Shown: positions 46,774 to 57,632, counted from the first letter of the stretch. The stretch is 64,000 nt of DNA from Defluviitaleaceae bacterium (GCA_009780415.1 WRAC01000005.1:16626-80625), one strand, 5' to 3'. Program-made: numbers and translations. Notes: generated by a model not told the origin, from the sequence alone.

Positions 46774-49773
46774 TTACTTTATTTGATTTTGCAGAATCTC
46801 CGCGGCAATGTGAGCGGGGAGGGTGTCCAGAAGCCTGAATTCCGGCGGGCAGAAATAGAACCCCTGCCCGTAATCTACGCCCAACTCGATCAGGGCGCAC
46901 AATTCCTGCGCGGTTTCCACGCCCTCCGCTATGACCTTGGCGCCGTGAAGGCGGGCCAGCTCAACGGCTTCCAGGGCTTTTGCGCTGTTGCCGCCGTCTT
47001 TGTGGATGCCGCGCACGATTTCCGGGGACAGTTTGAGGAAATCCGGATTCAATTCGGAAACGCGCTGTTTTTCCGATTCGGTGCAGCTATAGTCGTCCAT
47101 TGAGATACGGATGCCGTTGCGGCGCGCGCGGTCTATTTTGCGCTTTTGCAAGGCCGTGTCGGTATAACGGCTTGACGAGACCTCCATAACAATGGTTACG
47201 CTGTTATCATCCGCCTCGCCAAGCTGGTGCAGATGCGTGAAAAAGTCCCCGTCAATGAGGTATTGGTCATAGATGGTGTTGAACGTTATGGCGTAGCCGC
47301 TGAGGCGTTTCAGGTTGTAATGCGTCCACTTGCAGAAATTTTCAAACAGGAACAGCTCAAGCTCGTAAAGCTTGCCCTCGTTTTTGGCCTGGTCAAGAAT
47401 TTCGTAAGGCGTGTATGTGATCTGCGCGGCGGGCCGCATGATGGCTTCGTAGGATGTAATCCGGCCTGTCCTGAGATCGACGATGGGCTGGAAGGCGTAG
47501 CGCACCTCGCGCCCCATCAACAGGGCGGAGAGATAGGAAACGTTGTTGGTATGCGTTCCGCTGCGGTCGTAGCGTGTGCGGTCGAATTCAAAAATGCTGC
47601 CCCTTGCGCTCTGCTTGACCTCGTACATGGCGAAATCGGCGTATTTGACCAAGGACTCCGCGTCGTTGGAATCATATGGATAAAACGCCAGGCCCGCGGA
47701 AAACTGCAGCTCAACTATTGTCCCGTCGGCAAGCTCCACCTTTCTGTTCTTGGCCCTTTCAAGCTGGTTCACCATCCTGTCCCTCATCTCTTCGCGGCTG
47801 TCCCCGCCGTGCAGGTACAGAACAAACTCGTCCCCCGCGATACGCGCGGCAACGCCGCCTATATGGTCAAACACGGAGAACGCCTTGCCCGCCAGCATGA
47901 TGTATTGGTCGCCGTCGTTGTGCCCGAATGTATCGTTCAGGCGTTTCAGCTTATCCAGGTCAATAAAAGCCAAAACGCCGGCCTTATCCGGTTCGGCTTC
48001 GATGTAAGAGCGTATCTTTTTGAGGTAGGATGTTCTGTTCAAAAGCTTTGTCAGCATGTCATATGTGCTTTCGTAAATCAAACGTTCCTTTTCGCGCACC
48101 CTGTCCGTAACATCGGTTATAGCGCCGTAAATTAATGTATTCTCGTCCCACTCCTGTACGTTAAGGCGCATGTCCAGCCAATATGTGCCATTGGCGCGCG
48201 TGACCTGGAACAGCATCTCCGTCAGACCCTCGTTCATTGCCTGCCTGTATTGCGGCAAGAAGGCCTCAAGCCTGCGCAGCGGTATGAATTGCGGCTGCCA
48301 GACGTCATCGGGGCACGGGATATCAATCAGCCTGTACATGGATTTCGTTAAGAATACCATGCCCGTGGCCTTTGAGACCTCAAAAACGCCTATGCCGAGG
48401 CCCATAAGGTCGATGATGGAAGACATCTTCGACGCCTGGTGGGCGATATCCGCGCTCATATGCTCTATTGTGGACAGCAGGGAGTCTATCTCGCGGATAT
48501 TTGTTTTGGGAAAGCTGGGCACGTCGGTCAGGCCGCTCATTTCTTTTACGATGTTTACGGCTTTCTTGATCTTTCCCGCGTCATACCGGCTGATAAGGTA
48601 CGAGGCCAGGAGCGCCGCGGTTATCGAGATCAGCAGAGCCAAAGCCAGCATATTCAGCGTATTCCTTGAGCTTGCCATAACCTCGGCCCTGTCGGCAAAG
48701 GAGAACATATAAATATCATTGGTGAAATACGAGCTGGGGCCGGTCAGGTTAAGCGGCATGTGCGAAAACACCATCTGCTGGGAGCCGACGGTTGTCTGCC
48801 TCAGGGTCCCGCCTGAGGAGCCTACGGGGTTGGAATTCAGGATATCCGGGATATTCCGCAGGAACGCCGCGGGCGCGGCGCTCCCGGCTGTAAGCGATGC
48901 GCCGTCTATGCCGTATCCCGTAAATTTCCCTATGGCGTAAAAACCGTTGTCAAAGGGTATATCGCCGCCGTATACCAGCATGTTCAAATGTCTTTTGTCC
49001 AGCTCGAACCCCAGAACGCCGGCTGCCTCACCCGTTCTCGCCGAGATGGGTACGGTGTAGAATAAGGTCTGCCCGCTGTCCTGCGCAAAACATTTGCTTA
49101 GGCTCCAGTACCCGAGGTTCGCCGCGCTGGCGTCGGGTAAAGCCGAAAACGCCTCCAGAGGCATAAGAAAAAAATCATCGCGTTCATTGCCGGATAGCGA
49201 AAACTCCATGCTCCAGCTGTGGTCAACCGTAATGCTGCGCCCGCTCAAGCTGTTGAGCTGGGGATACCCCCACAGCAAAGCCATGGGATCTCTTCCGTGC
49301 ACATAGGGGCCCAGGTTCGGCGTTCGCAGGTAAAGGGCCGGGTATCTGCCCGCCGCCCCGTCACGCGAAGGGGCGGTCAGGATAAAAAACGCGCCGGATA
49401 CATCGTTTGTCGCTAAAAAACGGTCCATATCATCAAAGACGCGGTTGAAAAGCTCGTCAATCAGCCCGGGGTTCTCCCACAGGCACGAAACGTCCATATT
49501 ATTGGCAGTCAGAAGGCTGTTCAGCTTGATTTGTATATTGCTCCGCACACCCCATAAAGCGCGGCTGTGATGCATCAATGTGTTTTCCGCCAGCGACGCG
49601 TTGCCCGCGTTCATGTTTATTACGGATTCAAATGCGATTTCGTCAAGCTTCCCGATGGTTCCGGTGGCGACAAGGCTTGCCGCGAGGCTAAGCACCACCA
49701 CAATTATTGTAAACATCGTGGCCCGGAATATCTGTTTTTGCAAGGTAGGACTTTTGTTTTTTTGTCCCGTCAT
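46774..49773 (-). CDS. Membrane GGDEF-EAL cyclic-di-GMP turnover protein with extracytoplasmic sensor and PAS-like domain
   Basis: 999 aa; AGDEF motif; EAL-type residues YEAIMRP, MDDYS, KLSPEIV, AEGVETAQE, GQGFYF; two TM segments. Confidence 0.9.
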   Translation of the reverse strand: MTGQKNKSPTLQKQIFRATMFTIIVVVLSLAASLVATGTIGKLDEIAFESVINMNAGNASLAENTLMHHSRALWGVRSNIQIKLNSLLTANNMDVSCLWENPGLIDELFNRVFDDMDRFLATNDVSGAFFILTAPSRDGAAGRYPALYLRTPNLGPYVHGRDPMALLWGYPQLNSLSGRSITVDHSWSMEFSLSGNERDDFFLMPLEAFSALPDASAANLGYWSLSKCFAQDSGQTLFYTVPISARTGEAAGVLGFELDKRHLNMLVYGGDIPFDNGFYAIGKFTGYGIDGASLTAGSAAPAAFLRNIPDILNSNPVGSSGGTLRQTTVGSQQMVFSHMPLNLTGPSSYFTNDIYMFSFADRAEVMASSRNTLNMLALALLISITAALLASYLISRYDAGKIKKAVNIVKEMSGLTDVPSFPKTNIREIDSLLSTIEHMSADIAHQASKMSSIIDLMGLGIGVFEVSKATGMVFLTKSMYRLIDIPCPDDVWQPQFIPLRRLEAFLPQYRQAMNEGLTEMLFQVTRANGTYWLDMRLNVQEWDENTLIYGAITDVTDRVREKERLIYESTYDMLTKLLNRTSYLKKIRSYIEAEPDKAGVLAFIDLDKLKRLNDTFGHNDGDQYIMLAGKAFSVFDHIGGVAARIAGDEFVLYLHGGDSREEMRDRMVNQLERAKNRKVELADGTIVELQFSAGLAFYPYDSNDAESLVKYADFAMYEVKQSARGSIFEFDRTRYDRSGTHTNNVSYLSALLMGREVRYAFQPIVDLRTGRITSYEAIMRPAAQITYTPYEILDQAKNEGKLYELELFLFENFCKWTHYNLKRLSGYAITFNTIYDQYLIDGDFFTHLHQLGEADDNSVTIVMEVSSSRYTDTALQKRKIDRARRNGIRISMDDYSCTESEKQRVSELNPDFLKLSPEIVRGIHKDGGNSAKALEAVELARLHGAKVIAEGVETAQELCALIELGVDYGQGFYFCPPEFRLLDTLPAHIAAEILQNQIK

Positions 49774-49839
49774 AAGGATAAACTACCGCCGATCCAATTA
49801 ATTGTTCCCATTTATTTCCGCATGATTTATAATACCTTT

Positions 49840-49868
49840 ATAATACTTTTACGGCACCCTTTTGTCAA
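49840..49868 (-). promoter_or_regulatory. Sigma-A promoter for the GGDEF-EAL gene
   Basis: Minus strand TTGACA-N17-TATTAT. Confidence 0.6.
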
Positions 49869-49938
49869 CTGAAATAAGCCGGATAAATACAATAGTAAAG
49901 GATCTACTCATATGCTTAACGGATGGAGTTGTTAAATC

Positions 49939-51006
49939 ATGAATAAACCGAATGATGACAGGACGAAAGTTGCCGTGCTGTTAGGCGGGCGCGGCGCCGA
50001 GCACGAGGTCTCCATACAATCCGGGAGGGCTATTATAGCGGCTCTTTTGGAATCGCGGGATAAATACGAGGTTTTACCGGTTTATATAACAAAAGACGGG
50101 CAGTGGCTTCTGCATGAAAACGCCTCAGGCCTTGATACATTGGAGCATACCGGCGCCCCGGTCGCGGTAAATCCCGGCAACGGTTTTATGCTGGCGAACT
50201 ACGGTTTTACGCCGGTCCCTGCCGATGCGGTCTTTCCCGCGCTGCACGGCGAATACGGCGAGGACGGCACCATACAGGGGTTATGTGAGCTGGCGGGCTT
50301 GCCCTGCGTCGGCTCCGGTATGCTAAGCTCCGCAATGTGCCTGGATAAACCCGTGTCAAAGCGGCTGGCCGCCGGAATCGGGGGCCTTTTCCGCGTGCCG
50401 TTCCTTGAGTTCAACGCATCCGATCCGTCGCGGTTTGAGGAAATAGCCGCGAAGGTGCGGGACGCGCTGGGGTACCCCTGCTTTGTGAAGCCGGTCAATA
50501 CGGGTTCGTCCTGCGGTATATCCAAGGCTGTAAACGGGGATGGGCTGTTTGAGTCCCTGCGCCTTGCGGCGGGATTTGCCCCGAGGATTATTGTTGAAGC
50601 GGCGGTGAAGGGACGGGAATTGGAGGTGGGCGTGCTGGGCAACGATTCGCCCGTTGCGTCCGGGGTCGGCGAGATTATAACATCCCATGGTTTTTACGAT
50701 TATGATTCAAAATACACGGAGGGCGCGGCGGAAGTCGTCGTTTCCGCCGATATAGACAAGAATATTGCGGAATCAATAAGATATTACGCCCTTGAGGTAT
50801 ATAAAATCATGGGCTGCCGCGGTATGGCGCGCGTGGATTTTTTCCTTGAAAACGGGACGAACCGCGTGTTATTTAACGAAATCAACACAATACCCGGCTT
50901 TACGCCGACAAGCATGTATCCGAAGCTCTTTGAACACGAAGGAATCCCCATGGCGCGGCTTGTGGATAAACTTGTCGAATTGGCTATTGAAGGAAGAGAC
51001 AAGTAA
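49939..51006 (+). CDS. ddl: D-alanine--D-alanine ligase
   Basis: VAVLLGGRGAEHEVSIQSGRAI; LFNEINTIPGFTPTSMYPKLFEHEGI. Confidence 0.95.
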   Translation: MNKPNDDRTKVAVLLGGRGAEHEVSIQSGRAIIAALLESRDKYEVLPVYITKDGQWLLHENASGLDTLEHTGAPVAVNPGNGFMLANYGFTPVPADAVFPALHGEYGEDGTIQGLCELAGLPCVGSGMLSSAMCLDKPVSKRLAAGIGGLFRVPFLEFNASDPSRFEEIAAKVRDALGYPCFVKPVNTGSSCGISKAVNGDGLFESLRLAAGFAPRIIVEAAVKGRELEVGVLGNDSPVASGVGEIITSHGFYDYDSKYTEGAAEVVVSADIDKNIAESIRYYALEVYKIMGCRGMARVDFFLENGTNRVLFNEINTIPGFTPTSMYPKLFEHEGIPMARLVDKLVELAIEGRDK

Positions 51007-51054
51007 TGTTATAATAATTCAATATATTACGAATGATTGCGGAAGGGTGCCTGT

Positions 51055-51870
51055 ATGCCTGCGGACCGGAACGCACCGATAGGTATTTTTGACTCCGGCG
51101 TCGGGGGGCTGACCGTGGCTCGCCGCGTTATGCTGGATATGCCGGAGGAACGGATAGTTTATTTTGGCGACACGGCGCGCGCTCCCTACGGCATCCGTAC
51201 CAAAGAGCGCATCACGGCCCAGAGTATGCAGATAATGCGGTTTCTTGAAACTCATGGGTTGAAAATGGCAATAATAGCATGCAACACCATTTGCGTGTCC
51301 AGTTATTACGAACTGACCGGGGCTTTTGATGTGCCGATAATGGAGATCGTCTCCCCGGCGGCGGCGGATTGCGTTAACGGCAGCCCTCCCGCCGTTAAGG
51401 TTGGCGTGATCGCAACGGCGGCAACGGTAAAAAGCGAGGGCTACCGCATAGAAATCCATAAACTGAACCCACGCGCCGAGGTGTTGCAGAAAGCCTGCCC
51501 TGATTTAGTAACGCTGGCGGAAAGGGGTCTGGCGGAAAGCGCCGCCGGCGCGCTGCAATGCGAGATTTATCTGAGGAGCTTTAAAGAAGCCCGCATCGAC
51601 ACGCTTGTGCTGGGGTGTACGCATTTTCCGCTTTTTTACGGCCACATAGCGGCGTACATGGGCGGAAACGTGCGGCTGATAGACCCGGCGGCCGCGTCCG
51701 GCGCCAAGGTGAAGAAAGAGCTGGCCGAGGCGGGCTTGGCGGCGGAAAGGCGGGACAAGCCGGAACACGCGTTCTACATAAGCGGCGACCCCGGCACATT
51801 TGAGCAAATCGCCCGTAACATTCTGGGCAAGCCCGTCCGCCCCGAAAAAATAAATATATGCAAATATTGA
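51055..51870 (+). CDS. murI: Glutamate racemase
   Basis: IGIFDSGVGGLTVARRV; ACNTICVSSY; LVLGCTHFPLF. Confidence 0.95.
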   Translation: MPADRNAPIGIFDSGVGGLTVARRVMLDMPEERIVYFGDTARAPYGIRTKERITAQSMQIMRFLETHGLKMAIIACNTICVSSYYELTGAFDVPIMEIVSPAAADCVNGSPPAVKVGVIATAATVKSEGYRIEIHKLNPRAEVLQKACPDLVTLAERGLAESAAGALQCEIYLRSFKEARIDTLVLGCTHFPLFYGHIAAYMGGNVRLIDPAAASGAKVKKELAEAGLAAERRDKPEHAFYISGDPGTFEQIARNILGKPVRPEKINICKY

Positions 51871-51894
51871 TAAATATTAAAAAATCGTATAAAC

Positions 51895-51932
51895 TGTAGG
51901 GGCGAACTTGTAGGGGCGAACTCAGTTCGCCC
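51895..51932. repeat. Dispersed hairpin element with tandem half copy (TGTAGGGGCGAACT x2, then GTTCGCCC)
   Basis: TGTAGGGGCGAACT at 51895-51908 repeated at 51909-51922, then CAGTTCGCCC. Confidence 0.75.
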
Positions 51933-51962
51933 GATAATCCAATACACAAGAGGAGCACGGCT

Positions 51963-52988
51963 ATGTTTAACAGAGATTTGGGAATAGATCTGGGGACGGC
52001 TAACACGCTGGTGTACGTCAAAGGTAAGGGCGTTGTGGTGAACGAGCCGTCGGTTGTGGCTTACAACACCACAAACAGCAAAATTCTGGCGGTTGGCGAC
52101 GGCGCGAAGCAGATGATCGGGCGCACCCCGGGCAACGTCGTTGCCATACGCCCCATGAAGGACGGCGTAATAGCCGATTTTGAGACAACACGCGCCATGC
52201 TGCGCTACTTTATAAACCGGGCGAACCGTACGGGGCTTTTCAGCAGCAAACCGCGCGTGGTGGTCTGCATACCGTCGGGCGTGACAGAGGTTGAGAAACG
52301 CGCGGTGAAGGAGGCGACGATCTCGGCCGGGGCAAGGCAGGCCGGGCTGATCGAGGAGCCGATGGCGGCGGCGATAGGCGCTGGGCTGCCCGTTGAGGAG
52401 CCCAGCGGCAGCATGGTCGTCGATATCGGCGGCGGCACAAGCGAGGTCGCCGTCATATCACTCGGGGGCATCGTCACAAGCAAATCCCTCCGCGTCGCGG
52501 GGGACGAGCTGGACGACCATATCATCCAGTACGTAAAGAAAGCCTTCGGACTGGCCATCGGCGAACGTACCGCCGAAACGATCAAATTAAGCATATGCAG
52601 CGTTTACAACCCCGACCCCGACGTAAGCATGAGCATACACGGCAGGGATTTAAGCTCCGGGCTTCCCCGCACCATACGCGTCTCGTCGGATCAAGTCGCC
52701 GAAGCCGTGCACGAACCCATTTCATCTATCATCGACGCTATAAAATTCACATTGGAAAAGACTCCGCCGGAGCTGGCCTCAGATATAATGGAATCGGGCA
52801 TAATGCTGACCGGCGGCGGCGCGCTTATACACGGGCTGGATCAGTTGATTTCCGTTGAGACCGGAATGCCCGTTTATGTGGCGGAGGAACCGCTGAACAG
52901 CGTGGTTCTGGGCACCGGTATTTTTATAGAGAACACCAACGCTTTCCGGGATGTTCTGGTAGACCCGGAGAGAAGAAAACCCCATTAG
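51963..52988 (+). CDS. mreB: Rod shape-determining protein MreB
   Basis: [29 protein letters not shown]; followed by mreC and mreD. Confidence 0.97.
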   Translation: MFNRDLGIDLGTANTLVYVKGKGVVVNEPSVVAYNTTNSKILAVGDGAKQMIGRTPGNVVAIRPMKDGVIADFETTRAMLRYFINRANRTGLFSSKPRVVVCIPSGVTEVEKRAVKEATISAGARQAGLIEEPMAAAIGAGLPVEEPSGSMVVDIGGGTSEVAVISLGGIVTSKSLRVAGDELDDHIIQYVKKAFGLAIGERTAETIKLSICSVYNPDPDVSMSIHGRDLSSGLPRTIRVSSDQVAEAVHEPISSIIDAIKFTLEKTPPELASDIMESGIMLTGGGALIHGLDQLISVETGMPVYVAEEPLNSVVLGTGIFIENTNAFRDVLVDPERRKPH

Positions 52989-52997
52989 TACGTCGTT

Positions 52998-53843
52998 ATG
53001 AAACGCCTGAAGCGCCGCAAGCGCGCGTTTATCATATCGCTTATAATCTTTTGCCTGCTGCTGATAACGGTTACGGCTTTGGCAGGCGGAGGGCCGACAT
53101 TTTTAGGCAGGGCCTTTGTTACCGTTACAAGCCCCGTCCAATCCGGCCTTACCGGCACGGGTAACTGGCTTGGCGAGCGGCTTGGTTATTTCAGGGGTAT
53201 GGCTGCGCTGTATGAGGAAAACCGGCGGCTTACGGCTGAAAACGCGCTGCTGGTTATGGAAAACAGCCTGCTGAGGTACCTTGAGGAAGCCGTTGAGGAA
53301 TACGCGATGCTGCTGGACACCCAGCTTAGATATTCCAATTACGATACAATGGTTGCCCAGGTCCGCGCCTCCGACCCGGGGAACTGGTATAACCGCTTTA
53401 TTATAGACAGGGGCTCGTCCCACGGCATCGAGGTTAATATGCCTGTGCTGGCTAACGGGGCGTTGATAGGCCGCATATCGAAAACCTGGCCTTATTCCGC
53501 GCTTGTGGAGTCCATTATCGACGATGGGAGCGGCGTAAGCGCAAAGGTTTACCGCACAAACCACGTCGGCGTTGTGCGCGGGGATGTGGAGCTGATGATG
53601 GAGGGCCTTGTGCGCATGGGGTTTACAAGCCTCGGCGTTGACGTGGCGGTGGGGGACGAAATCCAGACCTCGCAGCTTTCCAGCTATTATCCGCCTGGGA
53701 TCACCATCGGGCATGTCGTGAGCGTCGAGGTGGATTCCAGGGGCATCGCTTCGGCTATAGTCCAGCCCACAGCCGATTTTTCGCCGGTTAAATCCGTGTT
53801 GGTTATTACGGAGCTGTTTTATTTGGAATACGGTGATTGGTAA
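52998..53843 (+). CDS. mreC: Rod shape-determining protein MreC
   Basis: N-terminal TM plus coiled coil; NRFIIDRGSSHGIEVNMPVLANGALIGRI. Confidence 0.94.
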   Translation: MKRLKRRKRAFIISLIIFCLLLITVTALAGGGPTFLGRAFVTVTSPVQSGLTGTGNWLGERLGYFRGMAALYEENRRLTAENALLVMENSLLRYLEEAVEEYAMLLDTQLRYSNYDTMVAQVRASDPGNWYNRFIIDRGSSHGIEVNMPVLANGALIGRISKTWPYSALVESIIDDGSGVSAKVYRTNHVGVVRGDVELMMEGLVRMGFTSLGVDVAVGDEIQTSQLSSYYPPGITIGHVVSVEVDSRGIASAIVQPTADFSPVKSVLVITELFYLEYGDW

Positions 53844-54352
53844 TGCTGAGAGCTGTTGTTATCGGATCGGTTATATACGGTAATTTCCTGTTGCAGACCA
53901 CGCTGCTGCGGCATATAGCCATCCTCGGCGTTGTGCCGATGACGGCGATGCTGGTGGTGGTTTCCTACGCCATTTTGCGCGGGGATGTTGAGGGCGCAAT
54001 CGCCGGTTTTTGCGCGGGCCTTCTACAAGACGTTTTTTTTATGGAGTACATCGGCCTGTACGCGCTGCTTTTTGCCGTTACGGGCTTTATATGCGGCAAG
54101 CCCTTCCGGGACTTTTTTACCGACAGCTTTATACTGCCCGTAACCCTTACGCTGTTTGCCATGATCGGCTATGAGGTTGTCTTTTATTTCATCAATTTCA
54201 CTATGCGCGGGCGGCTGATGGATTATTTCAGGTATATTATCCTGCCGGAAACCATTTATACCATGCTGCTTGCCATACCGGTCTACCGCCTGATGTTCGC
54301 GCTTAACAAACGCCTGGAACGGCATGAAAAGAAATATAGGAGCATTTTTTAG
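53837..54352 (+). CDS. mreD: Rod shape-determining protein MreD
   Basis: 171 aa polytopic; GFCAGLLQDVFFMEYIGLYALLFAVTGFICG; position after mreC. Confidence 0.92.
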   Translation: MVMLRAVVIGSVIYGNFLLQTTLLRHIAILGVVPMTAMLVVVSYAILRGDVEGAIAGFCAGLLQDVFFMEYIGLYALLFAVTGFICGKPFRDFFTDSFILPVTLTLFAMIGYEVVFYFINFTMRGRLMDYFRYIILPETIYTMLLAIPVYRLMFALNKRLERHEKKYRSIF

Positions 54353-54354
54353 CT

Positions 54355-56883
54355 ATGAAGGAAATCCTATCAAAAATAAAATCGCTTTTAACAAATAGAT
54401 TAATCGTTTTGCTTGTGATACTGACGGCTATGTTCATCATTCTCGCCACAAGGCTGTATGATTTGCAAATTGTGCACGGGCATGAATACCAAACGGTGAG
54501 AAGGCAATTTACCAACGAGCGCGTTATTTCAGCCCCGCGCGGCGAAATTTTTGACCGGAACGGGCAGCCCCTTGCCATAAACCGTACCACGGCGATGGTG
54601 AAGATGGATCCAAACGTCCGCGTACACGGTAACAACCACGCGCTGATCAATGAGAACCTCCTGAGTTTTATCCGCCTGATGGACCGCTACGGTGAGGTTA
54701 TTGAAGACGAGCTGCGCATTTCAGAGTCCCAGCCGCGCGAGTTCCTGTTCGGCGGGAGCAGAAGCCGCGAGGAGCTGTGGAAAAGGGATATGAACCTGCC
54801 GCTTGACATATCGGCGCAGGATGCCTACGATAGGCTGGTAGCGCGGTTCCGTATCCCAGTGGACGATATGACGCCGCGGGAGGCGCGCTTGGTGCTGTCT
54901 ATGCGCCAGAGCCTTCTCCGGCAGCAGTGGCACCGGAACCCCATTACGGTGGTGCTGAGCGTCAGCCCGGCCGCGCAGGCCGCGCTGGAGGAGCGTAATC
55001 AGGAGTTTCCGGGCTTTTACATCGACATCGATTATCTGCGCGAGTACCCTGAGGGCATGTATGTCTCGCATATCATAGGCTATATAAGGCGTATAAACAG
55101 CGATCAGCTTGAGCGCAACAGGGTGTTCGGCTACATTGAGGACGACCTCTTCGGGCAGGAGGGGGTTGAAAGCGCTTTTGAGCTGTTCCTGCGGGGCGAA
55201 AGGGGCAGCGTGACCATCGAGACGGATTCCGCGGGCAGACGCATCGGAATTCTGGATACCAACCCCGCAATAGCGGGCGATAATGTTTATCTGACCCTGG
55301 ATATAAATCTGCAAAGGGAAATCTACCATATTATAGAACGCCGGCTGACGGAAATCATCATCGGCAAGCTGACAAGCAACCCGCGCAGGGAGCGCGCGCG
55401 GCCCGAGGATCATATCCCCGTCCGCGACCTGCTGGTTTCCATGATAAAATCGAACAATATCTCCATAGGCGCGATTATGACGGCGGGTGAGGAAAACCTG
55501 GCCTGGCCCATAAGGGCGTATGTTGAAAACAACAGTGATTTTGACATCGCGAGCGAAACATACCAGCGTGAGCTTAGGGATTTTGTGGCCGATGCCGTTG
55601 ACAAGGGGCGAATTACGGAGAATCAGCTCCTTCTGGCGATGTATGAGCAGGGGCTTGTCGCCCCGACGGATGCGGAGCTTGAGCGCATGAAGCGCGGAAA
55701 TCAGCAGACCCTTGCGTTTATTGTGCGGATGCTGAACGAGGGCTACATAACCCCCGCCATGACGAACGTCCATCCCAGCACGGCTTCAGTCGTTGTGCTG
55801 GACGTAGACACCGGCGCGGTGCTGGCGTCCGTTTCCTATCCTTCTTACGACAATAACCGTTTGGTTAATAATTTTGATAATAATTACTGGGCAAGGCTGA
55901 TGAACGACCCCGCAAGGCCGATGTTCAACCGCGCGTTTCAGGAATTGCGGGCCGTGGGCTCGACGTTTAAGATGCTTACCACCGTGGCGGTACTGGAGAA
56001 TGAGGTGGTTAGGCCCAATACCCGCATATTTGACGAATTTACCTTTACCAGCGCCGGTTTGCCCCACGCCCGCTGCAACACGCGCCACGGAAGCGTAAAC
56101 GCCGAAGAAGCCATAATGGTGAGTTGCAATTATTATTATTACGAGACCTCTTTCCGCCTGGGCAACTCGCGCAGCGGCAATATGCTGGAGGGTATCTGGA
56201 AGCTGAACGAGTACATGTCGTACTTTGGGCTGGGACACCCGACGGGCGTGGAAATCTTCTGCGAGTTTGACAGGCTGTTCGAGCGCCTGCCCCACGGGCT
56301 CCTGCCCATCTCGTCGCCGGAATACCGCCTGCACAGGGGAAGGGGCGGCTGGAGCGACGGCGAAACCATCCGCACAGCCATAGGACAGTCGGAAAACGCC
56401 CTGACATGCGCCGTTATGGCTAAATACACCGCCACAATCGCATCGGGCGGGGTGCGCTACGAAATGCATTTTTTAAGTCATGTTGAGGCCTACGACGGAT
56501 CCCTTGTATCAAGGAGAACGCCTGTAATTGAAGATATCGTGCCCATGTCGGAATCCACGCTGAATACGGTGCGCCGCGGGATGCTTGGGGTGACGGCTAA
56601 TTCAAGGGGAACCGCGCACAGGGTATTCCGTGACCTCCCAATACAGGTGGCGGGCAAAACGGGAACCGCCCAGGAGGAGGGCTGGCCTAACCATATGTCC
56701 TTCTCGGCTTTCGCTCCTTATGACGACCCCGCAATCGCCCTGTACGTGCTTGTCCCCGGGGGTTACCGGAGTTCGTCCGATAACCCCGCCGCCGTCGTCG
56801 CCCGTGATGTTATAGAGGCTTATTTTAAGCTGGATGCGGAACCGCAGAGGCCGGTTAAGGATAACACGCTTGTTATGAGATAA
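54355..56883 (+). CDS. mrdA: Penicillin-binding protein 2 (elongasome transpeptidase)
   Basis: RGEIFDRNGQPLAINR; RAVGSTFKMLTTVA (SxxK); QVAGKTGTAQ (KTG). Confidence 0.94.
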   Translation: MKEILSKIKSLLTNRLIVLLVILTAMFIILATRLYDLQIVHGHEYQTVRRQFTNERVISAPRGEIFDRNGQPLAINRTTAMVKMDPNVRVHGNNHALINENLLSFIRLMDRYGEVIEDELRISESQPREFLFGGSRSREELWKRDMNLPLDISAQDAYDRLVARFRIPVDDMTPREARLVLSMRQSLLRQQWHRNPITVVLSVSPAAQAALEERNQEFPGFYIDIDYLREYPEGMYVSHIIGYIRRINSDQLERNRVFGYIEDDLFGQEGVESAFELFLRGERGSVTIETDSAGRRIGILDTNPAIAGDNVYLTLDINLQREIYHIIERRLTEIIIGKLTSNPRRERARPEDHIPVRDLLVSMIKSNNISIGAIMTAGEENLAWPIRAYVENNSDFDIASETYQRELRDFVADAVDKGRITENQLLLAMYEQGLVAPTDAELERMKRGNQQTLAFIVRMLNEGYITPAMTNVHPSTASVVVLDVDTGAVLASVSYPSYDNNRLVNNFDNNYWARLMNDPARPMFNRAFQELRAVGSTFKMLTTVAVLENEVVRPNTRIFDEFTFTSAGLPHARCNTRHGSVNAEEAIMVSCNYYYYETSFRLGNSRSGNMLEGIWKLNEYMSYFGLGHPTGVEIFCEFDRLFERLPHGLLPISSPEYRLHRGRGGWSDGETIRTAIGQSENALTCAVMAKYTATIASGGVRYEMHFLSHVEAYDGSLVSRRTPVIEDIVPMSESTLNTVRRGMLGVTANSRGTAHRVFRDLPIQVAGKTGTAQEEGWPNHMSFSAFAPYDDPAIALYVLVPGGYRSSSDNPAAVVARDVIEAYFKLDAEPQRPVKDNTLVMR

Positions 56884-56891
56884 ATTTGAGC

Positions 56892-56914
56892 GGGCGAACA
56901 CAGTTCGCCCCTAC
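56892..56914. repeat. Dispersed hairpin element GGGCGAAC-aca-GTTCGCCC-CTAC
   Basis: Perfect 8-bp inverted repeat with CTAC flank; family members also near 2445, 36140 and 51914. Confidence 0.7.
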
Positions 56915-56925
56915 GGATAGGTGAT

Positions 56926-57609
56926 ATGATGAGAAAAAACAACAGCGTTATTTTTAAGGGGCGGAAAGACGGCATCGTGATTTTGCTTGACCGGGACGTG
57001 GGCTTTGGTGAGATACGGGAAGCGCTGTCGAACAAGATGGCGGACGCTAAGGGTTTTTTCAGTGACGGGAAATCGGCTATAACCTTTAAGGGGCGTGAAT
57101 TGAGCGATGATGAGGAGCAGGAGCTTCTGGACATTATCGCCGCCCAGACGGATATGTCCATAACCTTCGCGCAAAGTGTGGGGGACGGTGACAACAGCCG
57201 CGTTGCCGTGACGGAGGACGCCAAAACGGACGAAACGGAGGCTTTGGCGCGGACTATTGAGTCTTTTGCCGAGAACAATACGCTTTTTAAGATCGACAGC
57301 CTGCGTTCGGGGCAAAGCCTATGTTTTGAGGGAAGCGTTGTGGTTATCGGCGACGTTAATCCCGGGGCGGAAATAATTGCCGAGGGTAACGTTGTTGTGC
57401 TGGGTAAGCTGCTTGGCGTCGCCCATGCCGGCTGTTCCGGCGTGGCGGATTGTTTTGTGGCGGCGTTAAGGCTCCAGCCCGTACAATTGCGGATTGGGGA
57501 CAAAATCACATATTTCCCGAAAAGCTTCGCCAAGGATGATATGTATTCGAGGAAACCGCTCTACGCCTTTGTCAGGGATGAGCAGATCCATATAGCGCCG
57601 TTGATGTAA
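56926..57609 (+). CDS. minC: Septum site-determining protein MinC
   Basis: C-terminal beta-helix RSGQSLCFEGSVVVIGDVNPGAEIIAEGNVVVLGKLLGVAHAG. Confidence 0.92.
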   Translation: MMRKNNSVIFKGRKDGIVILLDRDVGFGEIREALSNKMADAKGFFSDGKSAITFKGRELSDDEEQELLDIIAAQTDMSITFAQSVGDGDNSRVAVTEDAKTDETEALARTIESFAENNTLFKIDSLRSGQSLCFEGSVVVIGDVNPGAEIIAEGNVVVLGKLLGVAHAGCSGVADCFVAALRLQPVQLRIGDKITYFPKSFAKDDMYSRKPLYAFVRDEQIHIAPLM

Positions 57610-57632
57610 GAATAACATAATGAGGTGATAAA

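Noticed and set aside
50961-50969. Perfect DnaA box TGTGGATAA
   Set aside because: Single copy inside ddl coding sequence; one occurrence is expected by chance in a window this size, and no cluster or DUE-like AT tract surrounds it.
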